A stretch of 64,000 nt of DNA from positions 10,788,001 through 10,852,000 of the forward strand of contig CM114271.1 of the NCBI GenBank assembly GCA_050084515.1, read 5' to 3'. The stretch is from Blasia pusilla. Taxonomy: Eukaryota > Marchantiophyta > Marchantiopsida > Blasiales. A program made the position numbers and the translations under genes. The notes below the pieces were generated by a model, which ran no database searches, had not been told where the DNA came from, and was given only the letters and a program-made list of their open reading frames with translations. Positions within the stretch are counted from its first letter, which is position 1; every line of letters starts with the position of its first letter. Shown piece by piece: positions 12,100 to 23,458 of this stretch.

Positions 12100-12510
12100 C
12101 TCTCCGTGCCATCGAGCTCATGTGTCGTCTCTTTGACTCGGACATGGGTTACGACCCAACCCATCCGCACCCTGGTTCAGCCAAGCTGGCCCGTGAACCA
12201 CCTCAAACTCATACTCCTATGGTAATATAGCCCACCTGGCAAGCTTTCCCGCAAGCTTGTCGGACTCCATCAACCACCTCAATGGCTGATGATCAATGAT
12301 AAGTGTGAAAGGGTTGCCAAATAAATAGCACCTGAAAGATGCCATGTCCCACACTGTAGCCAAGGACTCTCCCTGGTAGGAGTTGTACTTTTCCTCTACA
12401 ATGTTGTTCGATTAGCTCGCGTAAGCAACAACCAACTCCTTCTCCTCGTGTTCCCTCTGAGTAAGCACTGCTCCTAGACCCAACATGCTCCAATCCGTAT
12501 TTAACTGGAA
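12100..12510 (-). pseudogene. gypsy 2 RNase H domain
   Basis: Minus-strand translation gives DWSMLGLGAVLTQ, then EEKYNSYQGESLA, a segment with LIIDHQPLRWLM, and GPAWLNQGADGLGRNP. This is the RNase H fold that follows reverse transcriptase in Ty3/gypsy elements; it removes RNA from the RNA-DNA hybrid during cDNA synthesis. In-frame stops occur (for example in YAS*SNNIVEEK), so the copy is dead. Confidence 0.75.
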
Positions 12511-12859
12511 TAGGCGACCCCTAACCGGTCTCTGTAAAATGGGTGAGGATGTCAACATGTCCTTGAGCTCCTGAAATGCTCACTCATGATCATCTCCCCA
12601 CAATCAAACCTGATCAAGTCTTATCAACAAGGTCAAAGACTTCAGGATCGCACTAAAACCCTTGACATACCGTCGATAGAAGTTTGCTAGTCCAAGAAAC
12701 GCTCGGGCTCAACTCACATCTATAGAGCGTGGAATCCGTGCAATAGCCTCCACCTTTGTTTGCTAAACACCTAACCCATTCGGGTATATGGTGTATCCCA
12801 AGTACTCAATCTGCTCCTGAAAGAATCTGCACTTGCCTGGATGTAACTTCAATCCATGT

Positions 12860-13600
12860 AACTACAATCGCTGAAACACCTCCTCTAGATGTTGCTCATG
12901 CTCCTCAACAGTGGAACTGAAGATAAGAATATCATCTATGTAACATTGTACAAATTCAAAGCTAGCCAAAATCCTATCCATCACTCTCTGAAACTGCGCA
13001 GGCGCGTTCTTCAACCCAAATGGTAAGAACCGCCACTGATACAAGCAATTTCTCCCAAACCAATCTATCCCCCAAAATGCTATCTTCTCCCTGTCCTCCA
13101 ACCTGATAGAAAGCTAATGATAGCCACCATGGAGATCTAAAGTATTGAAGATCTTTGCATGCCCTACCGCATCAAAGATCTCCTCAGGAGTAGGCATGGC
13201 GTATCGATCTAACATCGTTTTTCGATTCATAGGAGGGTAATCTCCACACATCCGCCTATCCGTCCAATTGCCATACATATCCTTCTTCGCCAACATGACT
13301 GTGGCAGATGCATACTCCCCATGTGATAACTCCACAAGTCATGCCTCCAACAAGTCCTGACTATTCTCTGAATCAAGGCTCGCTCCATATTATAATACCT
13401 GTAGGGTCGACAAAAGATCGGCATATCACTAGCCAACTCAATCCGTATCCCAGGACCCTTCAATATACCCAAGTCTTTCATACTGAAGGAAAAACAACTG
13501 ACGTGCCATCTCAAAAGCCTATGAACTCGCCGTTGCTCTCCTCTTATCAACTTGAGACCTATCACAGGCTCCCAAGTCTCCATCGTGACCTCACTCGGAG
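12860..13600 (-). pseudogene. gypsy 2 reverse transcriptase
   Basis: The catalytic box reads QCYIDDILIF, with YIDD encoded at 12942-12931. Upstream are FNTLDLHGGYH (first catalytic Asp region), RFLPFGLKNAPAQFQRVMDR (fingers/palm) and HGEYASATVMLAKK with CGDYPPMNRKT. The order and motifs are those of Ty3/gypsy RT. Breaks near 13110 and 13300 split it into at least three frames. Confidence 0.85.
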
Positions 13601-13859
13601 AGGACGCAACGCCCAGCGTTGATCGCTATGTAGCAATCCTAGCCACCTTCACAACAACCACTCCACTTTGACCTCCTACACCATGCTTCACTTCCAAAAA
13701 TTGAACATGTGGTGCTCTGGCTGCCTTCACACTCTCCGTTCGAACGACATCCCAAGAAGTCTACAGACCCTATAGGCAATGCTCCAACTGGTGGACATGA
13801 CAGCATGGATGACACTCGCATCCATCCCTGCTTAGCTATACGTAGGCTGACTATCCATG

Positions 13860-14900
13860 TGAGGCAGTTGAGGTCCATCGCCTGCCCCAACACGTGTCTC
13901 CGGGATGCCTCAGTCATACCTGGCACCGCCATAGTACTCGTAGCGAATCCCATGGCGCGCTCACGCTCATCTGCTGTAGGCTCCTCCAATGCTCGGATCA
14001 CCTCATCCCAAATCATGCTTGGCCCTCCCTGACAAAAGGCATGGGATGCTGGGAAGCTCACCAACGTAGGTAAGGCTTCCCTCAACTCCCCCATCCTATT
14101 GGCCATCGCCAACGGTGGTCTATCATCCTGTGTTATCACCTAAGATCGATGCCCTAAGCCCAAAATAGCATCCACTGTGAGATGTGGTGCTCTCTAGACT
14201 TCATCGTATGCTCGACTCAGTACCTCTGATGGTATCTGGTTCATCCACCACAGTTGTGGAGGATGGGCGCATGATCCAACTCTCGCTGCATCTAACAACA
14301 CAACAAGTCCCAACTAGAACCTCACTTGATGCACACTTGTCATCACATGTGCATGAGTCTCTTCCAAAAATGGAGAACGTGTCTGATGCTCTTGCAAGTA
14401 TCATACTACTTGTAGCATCTCCCAAAACATCCATGACCTTGGGTCCTGAAATCCAAACCCTCGGCCAGCTCATGAATGACCCTGACATGGCCATCCAACA
14501 ATCACCAAATGAATGGTCCCAACTCTATCCACATCGTGCGCCCCCACCAAAGAGATGTCGGCGGGTAGTGTATGTTGATATCCACGTACTGCTGATACCA
14601 AAAACAACTCAGGATACCTCTGGACCAATTTCGCCACGTGAAGTAATGATACTCATCGTGCGGTCTCATCTCTCTCTCCACATAAAGGTATTGATGCACC
14701 CATATGCCCGCCTACAATACTGCAGCCAATCCGGTGCTAATCCCTCCAAAGAGATCTAACACCCTAACACCCTCCTCTGGACACTGCCACACAATGGGTG
14801 TGATATCCAATGGGGTCAACCTCTCCACTCCAGAAGCCCAATCACCACCTGACTCTTGCTGCTCTGGGATAAAGGCATGACTCCACGCGTGCCTCACGAG
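13860..14900 (-). pseudogene. Retrotransposon-borne C5-cytosine DNA methyltransferase
   Basis: Transfers methyl from S-adenosylmethionine to carbon 5 of cytosine in DNA. Motif I is VRVLDLFGGISTGLAAVL (LDLFGG at 14759-14742). Motif II follows as YLYVEREM, with the acidic residue that holds the cofactor ribose. Motif IV reads HLVIVGWPCQGHS with PCQ at 14490-14482; the catalytic Cys codon is 14487-14485. Two codons later is a stop (14472-14470), after which similarity resumes with GFGFQDPRS. The C-terminal motifs IX-X are ERERAMGF and LGQAMDL (13974-13867). The gene sits between protease and RT and is collinear with motif I in gypsy 1. C5-methyltransferases inside retrotransposons have been reported from charophytes and dinoflagellates. 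All main motifs persist but stops and shifts inactivate this copy. Confidence 0.8.
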
Positions 14901-15149
14901 GTCGTCGACACTCCTCTATAGCTCTCGAGTCGTATCCCACAATGGTGAAGAGATCTCGCCAATATGGGAAGAGACACCCGCCATGGCCTGTCTCTCCGTG
15001 GGACTATCTGCTATTGGGACATCCTCCGCATGTGCGTTCCCCTCCAACAACTCTCCTGGCTAGCTAACACTACTTGTGAAAGCTGCCAACTTGGTCACAG
15101 ACTCATCTCGTACTTGACCACCTCCTCCCGTAAACTGCACGGGTAACTA

Positions 15150-15560
15150 TCTCATCCGCCCGTCACCAGACTGCCATCCTGGCCAATAAGCAACGGTCTC
15201 CTCCCAGAAGTCAAGGATGAATCCTAGGGGATATAACACTATACTCCCCACCAACACATCATACGACTCAACTGATGTCGTGATCACAGGTGTGCGTACC
15301 ATAGCACTATCCATTGCATGCTCTGGCTGGATTCTGACAACTATCTCTTGTCGAGTCATATACTACGTGGGTGACATGCCCCCAATCGAGATTTGTATCT
15401 AGAAGGGACAAGGCTCAATGTCGGCCTTCCGTAACCCCAACGCTAAACACGCCGCCTTCCCTAACATCAAGGGCTGCACTCCCGAATCAAGTAGGACGCA
15501 CTATGGGTGGTATACTGTCCCCGTCGGACTAACCAAGCGAAATACTCCAGCTTGGTTATC
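15150..15560 (-). pseudogene. gypsy 2 aspartic protease
   Basis: A retropepsin-like relic. LLDSGVQPLMLGKAACLALG carries the active-site D-S-G at 15488-15480. Downstream, ESYDVLVGSIVLYPLGFILD matches the second half of the fold (hydrophobic LLG-type turn), followed by FWEETVAYWPGWQSG. Such proteases cut the Gag-Pol polyprotein. It sits between gag and the methyltransferase. Stops at about 15400 interrupt it. Confidence 0.65.
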
Positions 15561-16489
15561 GAGTAACACTACGCCAGGTGTTATCACTACTCGCTTTATG
15601 GTTGGGCGAGCTGGCATATTTACCAACTTCGCCGCTGCTACATGCCATGACTATGTGGGGGACATCCCGAGCACCTGCTCCGAGGGCAACTCCACCACCT
15701 CCTCAACTACCTCTCAACAAGAGGCAGTCACCTCTCCACGGTCACACAACGTGGCGGCCAGCTGGAACACCTCAACAGGTCCAACTCCCAACGTCTCCAA
15801 CTCTATGGCGGAAAATAGTGGAGTCTGGCTTACTCTGGTGGCCACCTCCAACACTATGGTTGACACTGACTCCACTTGAGCCGGCATAGGAGTTATCACT
15901 CCAACTCCTCGTGACGTCGACGCACTTGCCTCACTTGTAGGCACCGCTGATCGTCAAGGCACCATTAATGGTGTGTGTAGTGCCTCCGACAATACCAATG
16001 ATTGTGGAACCCTGGCCTGCTGCCCATTAATCCCCTCTAGTGGGTCAATCTCAACTCCACCTCTCGATCGCTCAGTGCCTCTTGTAGCACCCTGAGTCAC
16101 CACTTGAGCAGCCTCAACCTGAGCTGCACTATACATAAACCCCATACTAGCAAGACCCTCATCCGGGTCAGGGTAAGAGGTAGAAGCTGGGGCCACACTA
16201 GCTGCTCGTGGATCCGTGCCTTCCCTGAGGTACATCATCGTCATGGCAACAATCCTCTACTCCAACTGATCGATGCGTGAGAGAAGTGCCGGCTCTAGTG
16301 CTCCTACTCCATCTCCTCTGGTTGGTGGTGGTCCTCTACCACCATGTCCAGGAATAACTCCCCGACCTCTTCAGGACGACCGCCTCCACGCCCTTGGCTT
16401 GGCTCTGGACGTGCCTCTCGACGAAGGTCAAAACATCTATTCCCAGTGTGACCATATCTGTGGCAATAGTAACACTGGTACTATGGTGG

Positions 16490-18800
16490 GGCCATCCTCT
16501 ATGGCTTTTGAGCAATCGAAGGTGCTCGTGGTCCTTCCCCATGTTGTGCGCAGTCTCTCTGCCTATGGGCCCCTCCACACGTCCAAAAAGACAACATCGA
16601 TCCCTGTTGGGCAACATATGTAGGTACGGGTCGTTGCCTCATAGGCTCATGGTACCCACCCGGGTCTCTGGGCACACTAGCCCGCTCCCATGGTATTGGT
16701 GCTTGCTGTGGCACTTGTAGGGTCACCGTCACTCGTAGACCCGTTGACTCTCGAGAAGATCGAGCGGTCACTACGTGCTCCTCACTCATGTTGAGCTCAA
16801 TATGCTCAGACAACTCGAAGACCACCTTCAATGTGGGCTTCGCTGTGTGAATCAACACCGCATCTCGGACTCTCCTCCATAGTTCTCGGTCCAGAACCCC
16901 GTACCAATATTGGTCTAACTGCGCCTTAGTCACTCCAGAAGTAGCAATGATAACCCTCCTCATGCGCACAAATGCCTCTCTCAGACTCTCACCTGATGGT
17001 CGCTAAAAATCCTGTAGACTCTTCAACTTTTCGGTGCGTATGCCTTGGTAGCTCTTCCCCAAATGTCGGAAGAACTCCACTATGGTACTAAAGTTGGGTG
17101 GCCCTCTACCACCAGAGGTCTCTGCCACATCACCTGTCTCTCTGCCCTCCTCTCCATCTAGTCTCTGGGCTGATGGTGTGCGTGATACCCAAAATTTTGT
17201 ACTTTTAGAGATTTATACATTTTGATTCAAGGAATACAGATTCTATGAAGTGAAGATTGTACATATAAGATTTTTTTAGATATTATGTTTGTGAATTGGA
17301 AGAATAAGTAATATTGAAATGGATCACAAAGCTCCTAGGATAATACAGAGAGGTGAAAAATCAAGGATTTTCCTTAGAGGAGATGGAAATACAGAAACGA
17401 AGTCTAAAGACTAAGAGCGACGCTTGAAAAAGACAACGAAGCCTTATTAAGAACTTGTTAATGGAGTGATTCACTCTTGAACGAAGCATAATGAAGACGA
17501 AGAGGAAGAAGTACTTTGCTCTTCAGCAAAGCAGGAAGAACGAATCACTTGGAACAAGAGCAAAGAATGCAGCGCTTTGTCCTCAGGAAGAGCTTCGTCC
17601 TCAAGGGAAGAAGAAGAAGTCTACACTTAGCAACGAAGCGAAGCTAAGACTCAAAGTGATTTCAAGCGGCACACTGTTAGAGTAGTTAGGTTAGGAAGAG
17701 GCATGACTTTTTGGACCAGATAGGAAGTTAGGACCGTTACGCCCAACGGATTCATAGTGATCATAGGAAAAGATAAGAGAACCGAAGATCAAGGTAGTTA
17801 CAAAATCTCAATAGACAATAGATTCGTAAGAGACGCTTCAGATCTTTGGACCTACTAATGCCTTGGAAGATATTTAAGAAGCATGAAAGTAGCTATCCTC
17901 ATCATTCTTTCACGAAGTCCTTATGTTGTAGGAATGGTTCGAGCAAGGGAGTAGTACCCTCTCGAGCTTGTATAACACTTTGAAGCTTTCTGATTCTTGA
18001 TGGAGTAGTAAAGCACTCATTTCTTCATTCCGATGTGCGATGCATATGTTTGAGAATTCTTATTGGGTCTGCAGAGTGAAGAGTGAATCAGGAGAACACT
18101 TTCATCATTAGAATAATCAACATTGAGTCGTAAGAAATCTGTTCGACAGAGAGTAACCTGCCCAGACGGATTGAGTTCCGAAAGTAGGAGAAGCCAGCTT
18201 CTTGTTGAGGTCTCTTTGAGGTTCTTTGATGTTGAGTGAAGATCTACCTGAGCGTGAATTCGATTCCATTGGAGAGAATCGAGGAAAGAAATCTTGGTAC
18301 TAAGAGAAAGGAGAATACACTGATAAGTGATTGAATCCGAATTGTAAACACTTAACTACAACTATTGCAAGATAAATGCCATCTTGAACTCTCTTTCCAC
18401 ATAATCGTGATCCTCGTGGGGATTGAACTTATTAAATTAATGTAAAAAGATCAATTCGTAAAATTCTTATACATTACACGGTGGGTCTCTCTCCTCTCAC
18501 GATCCCATCATATGCCTCGTGACCACTAGTGAATACATACTCTGGAGCCCAATACATCCTCCAGGCATCGATCTCTACTGAATACAATGATCGAAACTCC
18601 ATATAGTCATCCATCGGAGGACCCTCCAAGTGTTGGAACAACCCCTTTCATGCCATGAAAGGGTTGAACTGTGTCGGGGTCCGTATCTCTTGGAAGTCGC
18701 ACCACATGTCAAACTTCGGGATAAAATCATCTAAGTCGATAGTGCCCAGTGCACCCTAGAAATGACGCATACCCCAATGGCCCATATCGTCCATCTCTTG
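16490..18800 (-). pseudogene. gypsy 2 Gag, interrupted by a solo LTR-like insertion
   Basis: The capsid-like N-terminal part lies at about 18800-18490 and is collinear with gypsy 1 at 2900-2540. The downstream part at 17170-16499 includes RRVRDAVLIHTAKPTLKVVF and the nucleocapsid knuckle WTCGGAHRQRDC. The first knuckle Cys is Phe here (SFWTC against SCWTC in gypsy 1). The two parts are separated by the 1.3-kb element at 17179-18478, clearly a later insertion because the flanking gag sequence resumes after it. Confidence 0.65.
17179..18478. mobile_element. Solo LTR-like element, copy 1
   Basis: A 1,300-bp unit starting TGCGTGATACCC and ending ATACATTACA, flanked by TGGTG (17174-17178) and CGGTG (18479-18483), a 5-bp target duplication with one transition. 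A second copy is at 29080-30373. TG...CA ends, 5-bp duplications and absence of coding sequence fit a solo LTR left by recombination between the two LTRs of a full element. The interior has a TATTTAAG TATA-like box (about 17873) and repeated ACGAAG motifs. The parent element is not in this window. Confidence 0.7.
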
Positions 18801-19299
18801 ACAAGTGACATTGCCTCCGTCTGCGATCTCGTCACCAGACCCAGTGTCTAGTGATGACGATCTAGCCACGGATGGATGTCGAGGTAGGTCCTCACTCATA
18901 ACCCCTCGGTATCTCACTCCACTCCATGTCACACCACTACTACTGCTCGCACTACCCCATTCGTCCGAACCCTAGAAGAATGCCGTGATGACAACCCTCT
19001 CTCACCCGCTCAAGCACTCAGACTCACCAAGAGTCTCCCACACTCCTCACTAGCTCACAGACGCTAATGGTAATCCCGTGACAACACACTTGGCCTCACG
19101 CACACTCAACACTCACCATGAGCCTCCCAACTAACTCACCTAAACCACTGACACTCTTGAGTCATACATGTGACCCGTGCTCGGAAACCGCCGTATATTC
19201 ACAGACATGCTACACATGCATGGAGACTACACTTGTCACCATTACTACATCCATCTAGCACCAACAACTACCCGACACCTAGCACTCTCAATCACATAA

Positions 19300-21320
19300 G
19301 ACAAGTGCGGGAAAAGGGACTTGAATGGGTTACCTGATCACGCCCTACAACCTACGACACTGTCGACATCCACTCCTCCATGTGATATGACAACCTTCGC
19401 CACACGTCACCCTTCTCGACCAACACGTCAAACCTCCCGTCAGCATTGGCGTGTATGTCTCCATCAAAATCCTTGCAAACACAATCGATGACGGACTACC
19501 AAGTCGGCCCCCAATCGACCCGCAATAACTGCCAAACTCTCATTGTGAATCCCACCATGCTCGCCAAACACCAAGTCTCACAAACTCTACCACTACGTAA
19601 CTCAACTCAACCATGTCCAACCCCCTCAACCTGGTAAACTGACCTGACCAAGTGTGGATCCACTCCTACCACATTTGTCTGTGCTCTACCCCTTCCGCCC
19701 ATGCCTGTACCGTGTCGGCCCTACCACGTTCCCATCCAACCTAAACTCTTGCACGCTGCCCTATGCACCCAAGGGTCCTTAAATGCGTGGGGGGGGGGCA
19801 TGGAGGGCCCGCGCCCCAATGCCCTCAACCCGTCCTTTCCTCCTTCTCTCCCATTCGCACCCTGCGGCGACCCTACATCTGGGCTCCCCACTCCTGCTCT
19901 TGCGGCTCCGACTCCCGCTCCCGCGGCTCCAAATCCTGGCTCTCGACTTGCTAGCGACCTAAAATTATTGGCTACACCCTAGCATTGTCGCGACCCTCAT
20001 AACCAAACAACACCAAATACGCGCCAAGCGAAACATCAGAACTCAAAGGAACTCACTCCGCGAGGTTTGCGCTTTGGAGAGGCGTTTGGAAGAGTCTCTT
20101 GGAAAAGTCTAAGAGACGAAACGTGGAACAGAGTTGTGCGTTTCATGCGTTAGTGGTCGCGACCAGGAAACCTAGACCAAACGCGAGCTGAGACTTGAGA
20201 TGAGTTGAGTCTCGGAGGTTGGTTGCCAAAGAGGTGAGAACCAGTTTGGAACACGGCTAGCGTTTGGGAGAATCTGACTGTGTTTAGGACCATAACGTTG
20301 AGCTCCGAGATGCGTTCGGGACAAGTAAGGGCGCGTTGGAAAGCTGATCTTGAGACGCTTCCAACGCACCAAAGATCTCAGCAAACGCATAAGTACAGGC
20401 TGAGATATTGGCCGAAAACGATTCAGAGAGCAATCGGGTTGAGGGCCATGGAGGGGCCCGGGTGTCTTTCCCTAAATGTAGGGGGCCCCCGGAGATCCCC
20501 AGAAGTACTAGTAAGGGGAGTACCTTCTCTGAGATGTCTCGGGAAACGAAACCCCACTTTGGGCGCCAAACGGCGTTTCAGAGGCACGGGATGAAACGGG
20601 AGTTTGGCGCGGAAACCCGAAATCCAAACCTGATCCAAGGGAGTGGACTTTGTGTGCCACACTTGATTCCAACCCGAGATTCACCGATGCGAGTCTTGGT
20701 GAGGAACTCATTGGATGTTCATCGGACAGCTTGGAACCGCTAGGCGCGAGACGCCGCTTTCAGGTTCCCGAACCGACGAAAGAAAGTCTCGGTCCCAAGT
20801 CTTTCGAGACTTGCCCGTGTTGGAAACCGCGAAACTAGGAAGGTTGAGCTTGAAGAGAGAGTCCGAGACGAGAACTCGGAAAGTAATCCCGCTGATTGAT
20901 CCAAGACCCGACTAACCGGCGCGTGTTTGGATGCAGATCAGCGTTGAGAGCGTGACTCATCAACGCGACGCTCGCGAACAAACAAGATTAACGTTCAAGG
21001 AGAGTAGGTGCACGACAAGCATGGTCGCCCTCACGGCGGCTGTGGTGCATTTCCCGATCAAGCTCTCATTCTGCTTTCCTGATACACCTGTTCATGAACT
21101 CCCAACGTCACACTTCCCACTACACTCTGCCGTTCTCTCTCATCGGTTTGCACCAGCAAAGTCCATGAAAAATGGCCTGCGCTTTGGCGCACGGCCTTCC
21201 GAACATAAAAATGACTAAAAAATGCTAACCAGCATCTCCAGGGGCTCCCCACCAAGGCAGCTCGCTTGCCTACCTACAAAAAAAAAAATTTCCACCATCC
21301 CCCTGACATCTTTCTCATGT
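19300..21320. other. Unassigned interval upstream of gypsy 2
   Basis: No conserved protein was recognised on either strand. 19990-21250 is rich in CpG and TTTGG/CGAAAC motifs and could be the 5' LTR or leader of gypsy 2, but no matching 3' LTR is visible beside 10447. A G-run (19790-19798) and the A-run near 21280 are simple sequence. Confidence 0.35.
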
Positions 21321-21812
21321 AAAAATAAAGAGTAGTAAAAATGGCACACCCGCCCTAAAACTCCACTCCTCAATCTACATCGGCATATCGAGCCTCATCC
21401 ACCTTGCGCTATCAAGGAATCGGAACGCTAGCACCCTGGTACTATCTCACACACATACAAGAGAGGTGCTCCAAGTGCCCAACATGAGAAAGATGGCTTG
21501 GGAAAGCCATCTTCCTCCCTTATGTGGGGTTGGGAAGAGCCAAAAGGCTCTTCCCCTAAAAATAGCTATCCTCCTGGTTACCTGCACGCACAGGTTACCA
21601 GGGGCGGATGACCTGCTCAACAAGTCACCTGGCTGTGAAAGACCCCAACAAGAAAGTTGTCAAAATTGACGTTCCCGACACAATGGACCTATCTTCAACC
21701 TCGTCCGACACCGCGGGAAAAAGTTACACTCAAGACAGTCCGTTGGCTCTTATGTCGTATCCACGATAGTTCTCGGCCTATCGGCTACTCAGATGTGACA
21801 ATAGTCCAACGG
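21321..21812 (-). mobile_element. Short non-coding element, copy L (inverted relative to copy R)
   Basis: This stretch matches the reverse complement of 24605-23459 apart from a 689-bp insert in R. Shared landmarks include GCCCAACATGAGAAAGATGG, GAGCCAAAAGGCT, GTGAAAGACCCCAA and AGTCCGTTGGCTCT. No ORF is shared between the copies. It reads as a non-autonomous element of about 450-490 bp. Terminal motifs and target duplications could not be defined. Confidence 0.6.
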
Positions 21813-22102
21813 TTGAATGTGGATGTGGGGGATGACAACTCAGTCTTCTCTATTGTACCATCTCCTAGTACTTCTAAGTATGCAAATAAGTCATTCCTAT
21901 TTGGGGTAAGATGGACAATGTGTGGGAATTTGCACACTAAGTTGTGTCCTAGAAAGCTCACTTTGGAGCATAATTTGAGGACACACTTGGTCAGCCGTGA
22001 TCATTTGGCGCATTAGAGACCAAAGAGATATCTAAGGATATTTTGGTGAGGTCTGGTAAATGAGGAAGGCCTAGGAAACTTAATCCAAGGGACCAACATT
22101 CC

Positions 22103-23458
22103 TTGAAATTTTCAATTTTGAAATTCTTCAAGGAGGATGGGTACCAAGCAGGGAGCAGTATATGGAGAGGTGGGTTGGTAGAGATTGATCCTGGCCATAG
22201 CCTGGTTTGTTGGGGCTTATGGGATGAAAAGTTCAAGTGGAAAGGAGTAGAAATGAATGTTAAGGGCATGTTGGATGATCAGCGTGGTGGCAATGCGTGG
22301 GATTGTGAGCTAACCACTATTGTGCAGGTTTTTGATCCATCTACAAATATTGTGGTAAGTATACGAGGTTGTTTTAGACACAAATTGTGTTGTAGGTTAT
22401 CGCTTAATGGAATAGGCTTTACGAATATGACATGCACTAAGTCTCATTCTATTAAGCGTGAGGATGATTTTCATGGCCAAATCTACGGGGAAACATAAGC
22501 TTCAGTGCATAGAGGGGAGAGGGATACAAAAAGTGGATTGAGATTGGATTATTTGACCAACCATCAGCTCAAGGAACAAGTCCACCATCTGAACTCAACA
22601 TAGAGAAAAGAACATTGGCTTCTTGCACAACAAGCTCAAAAAGTGTGTGCCTTGAGTACTAGAAAACAAAAATTAAAAGAATTGTTAGGAGTAGCTGCAA
22701 ATAGGAAGGATTTGAAACCCTTTCTTAGGAATGTAGTGAATGGGCAAAAGAATGGTGCTTTCGATAGGAAGCAGATATTGTGGGATTTTCTCCAAGATGT
22801 AGCTCGTAACTTACAAAGATATGCTAAGGGTGCCCATTACAGCAAGCGAACAAAGGCCATAGCTCACGCAATGCTACATTTTGGTGGTCGACAAGTGGCT
22901 CATTGTTTTACTAGGAACTTAGTTGGGCGAGGCTTTAAGACCCTTAAATGTGACAGGGCTAAACTCCCTCCTTTTTTTGTTGGGCTAAGATGTGCAATTT
23001 TCAAGGAAGTAGTCAGAGTATTAGCTGAATCAAAGTGAGTCCTTGGTATTGAGAGAGATGTACCAATCATGTTTGCCGAAGATGAATCTCGAATCAAAGA
23101 AAGGCCATGATGAGTGCAACTGTGGAATGCTATATCTTTTCATTGTGCATATGTATGATTGAGTTAAACATTAAAATTGAATTAAAAATCTACATATTCA
23201 CAATCATGAGACTAAATATCATTTTTTTCTGTTGATATCAGATGGGAGGCCAAATATGACAGTTTGATTGGTTTTTGTGGGCTAGTAGAACATCAAAAAT
23301 GCTCATTTGGACTTGAAGTACTTGTTGGGGATGGTAATGATGGCTATGAAATGATCGTAAGTACTTTTGGGGAGTACACAAAGGGGCAATATGCTAGAGT
23401 AATCATTGTGAATCATTTATATGAATCTATGTCCAAATTGGCACTATGCTACATCTAA
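22103..23458 (+). pseudogene. DDE-like transposase, N-terminal and first catalytic part (outer element)
   Basis: Exons run on the plus strand. One frame (22103-22498) has WKGVEMNVKGMLDDQRGG. A second (22643-23038) has SKRTKAIAHAMLHFGGRQVA, resembling the helical region of P-element/Kolobok-type transposases, and continues past a stop into PIMFAEDESRIKERP (about 23065-23108). After an intron ending TTGATATCAG it resumes at about 23242 as WEAKYDSLIGFCG. The AEDES...GFCG pattern looks like the first catalytic carboxylate region of a DDE transposase. The gene breaks at 23458, where element R is inserted, and continues at 24757 and 52144. The family name is not certain. Confidence 0.5.

Larger units (their letters stand above)
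10447..19300 (-). mobile_element. Ty3/gypsy retrotransposon 2 carrying a C5-methyltransferase and a PHD finger
   Basis: Minus-strand order from high to low coordinate: gag (18800-16550), protease (15560-15150), C5-methyltransferase (14900-13860), reverse transcriptase (13600-12860), RNase H (about 12510-12110), integrase (11674-10720), PHD finger (10650-10510). This is the Ty3/gypsy pol order with an extra gene between PR and RT and an extra domain after integrase. It is interrupted by the solo LTR-like element at 17179-18478 and flanked on the left by MULE A. Stops and frameshifts are scattered through all genes. LTRs were not identified, so both limits are approximate. Confidence 0.85.
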
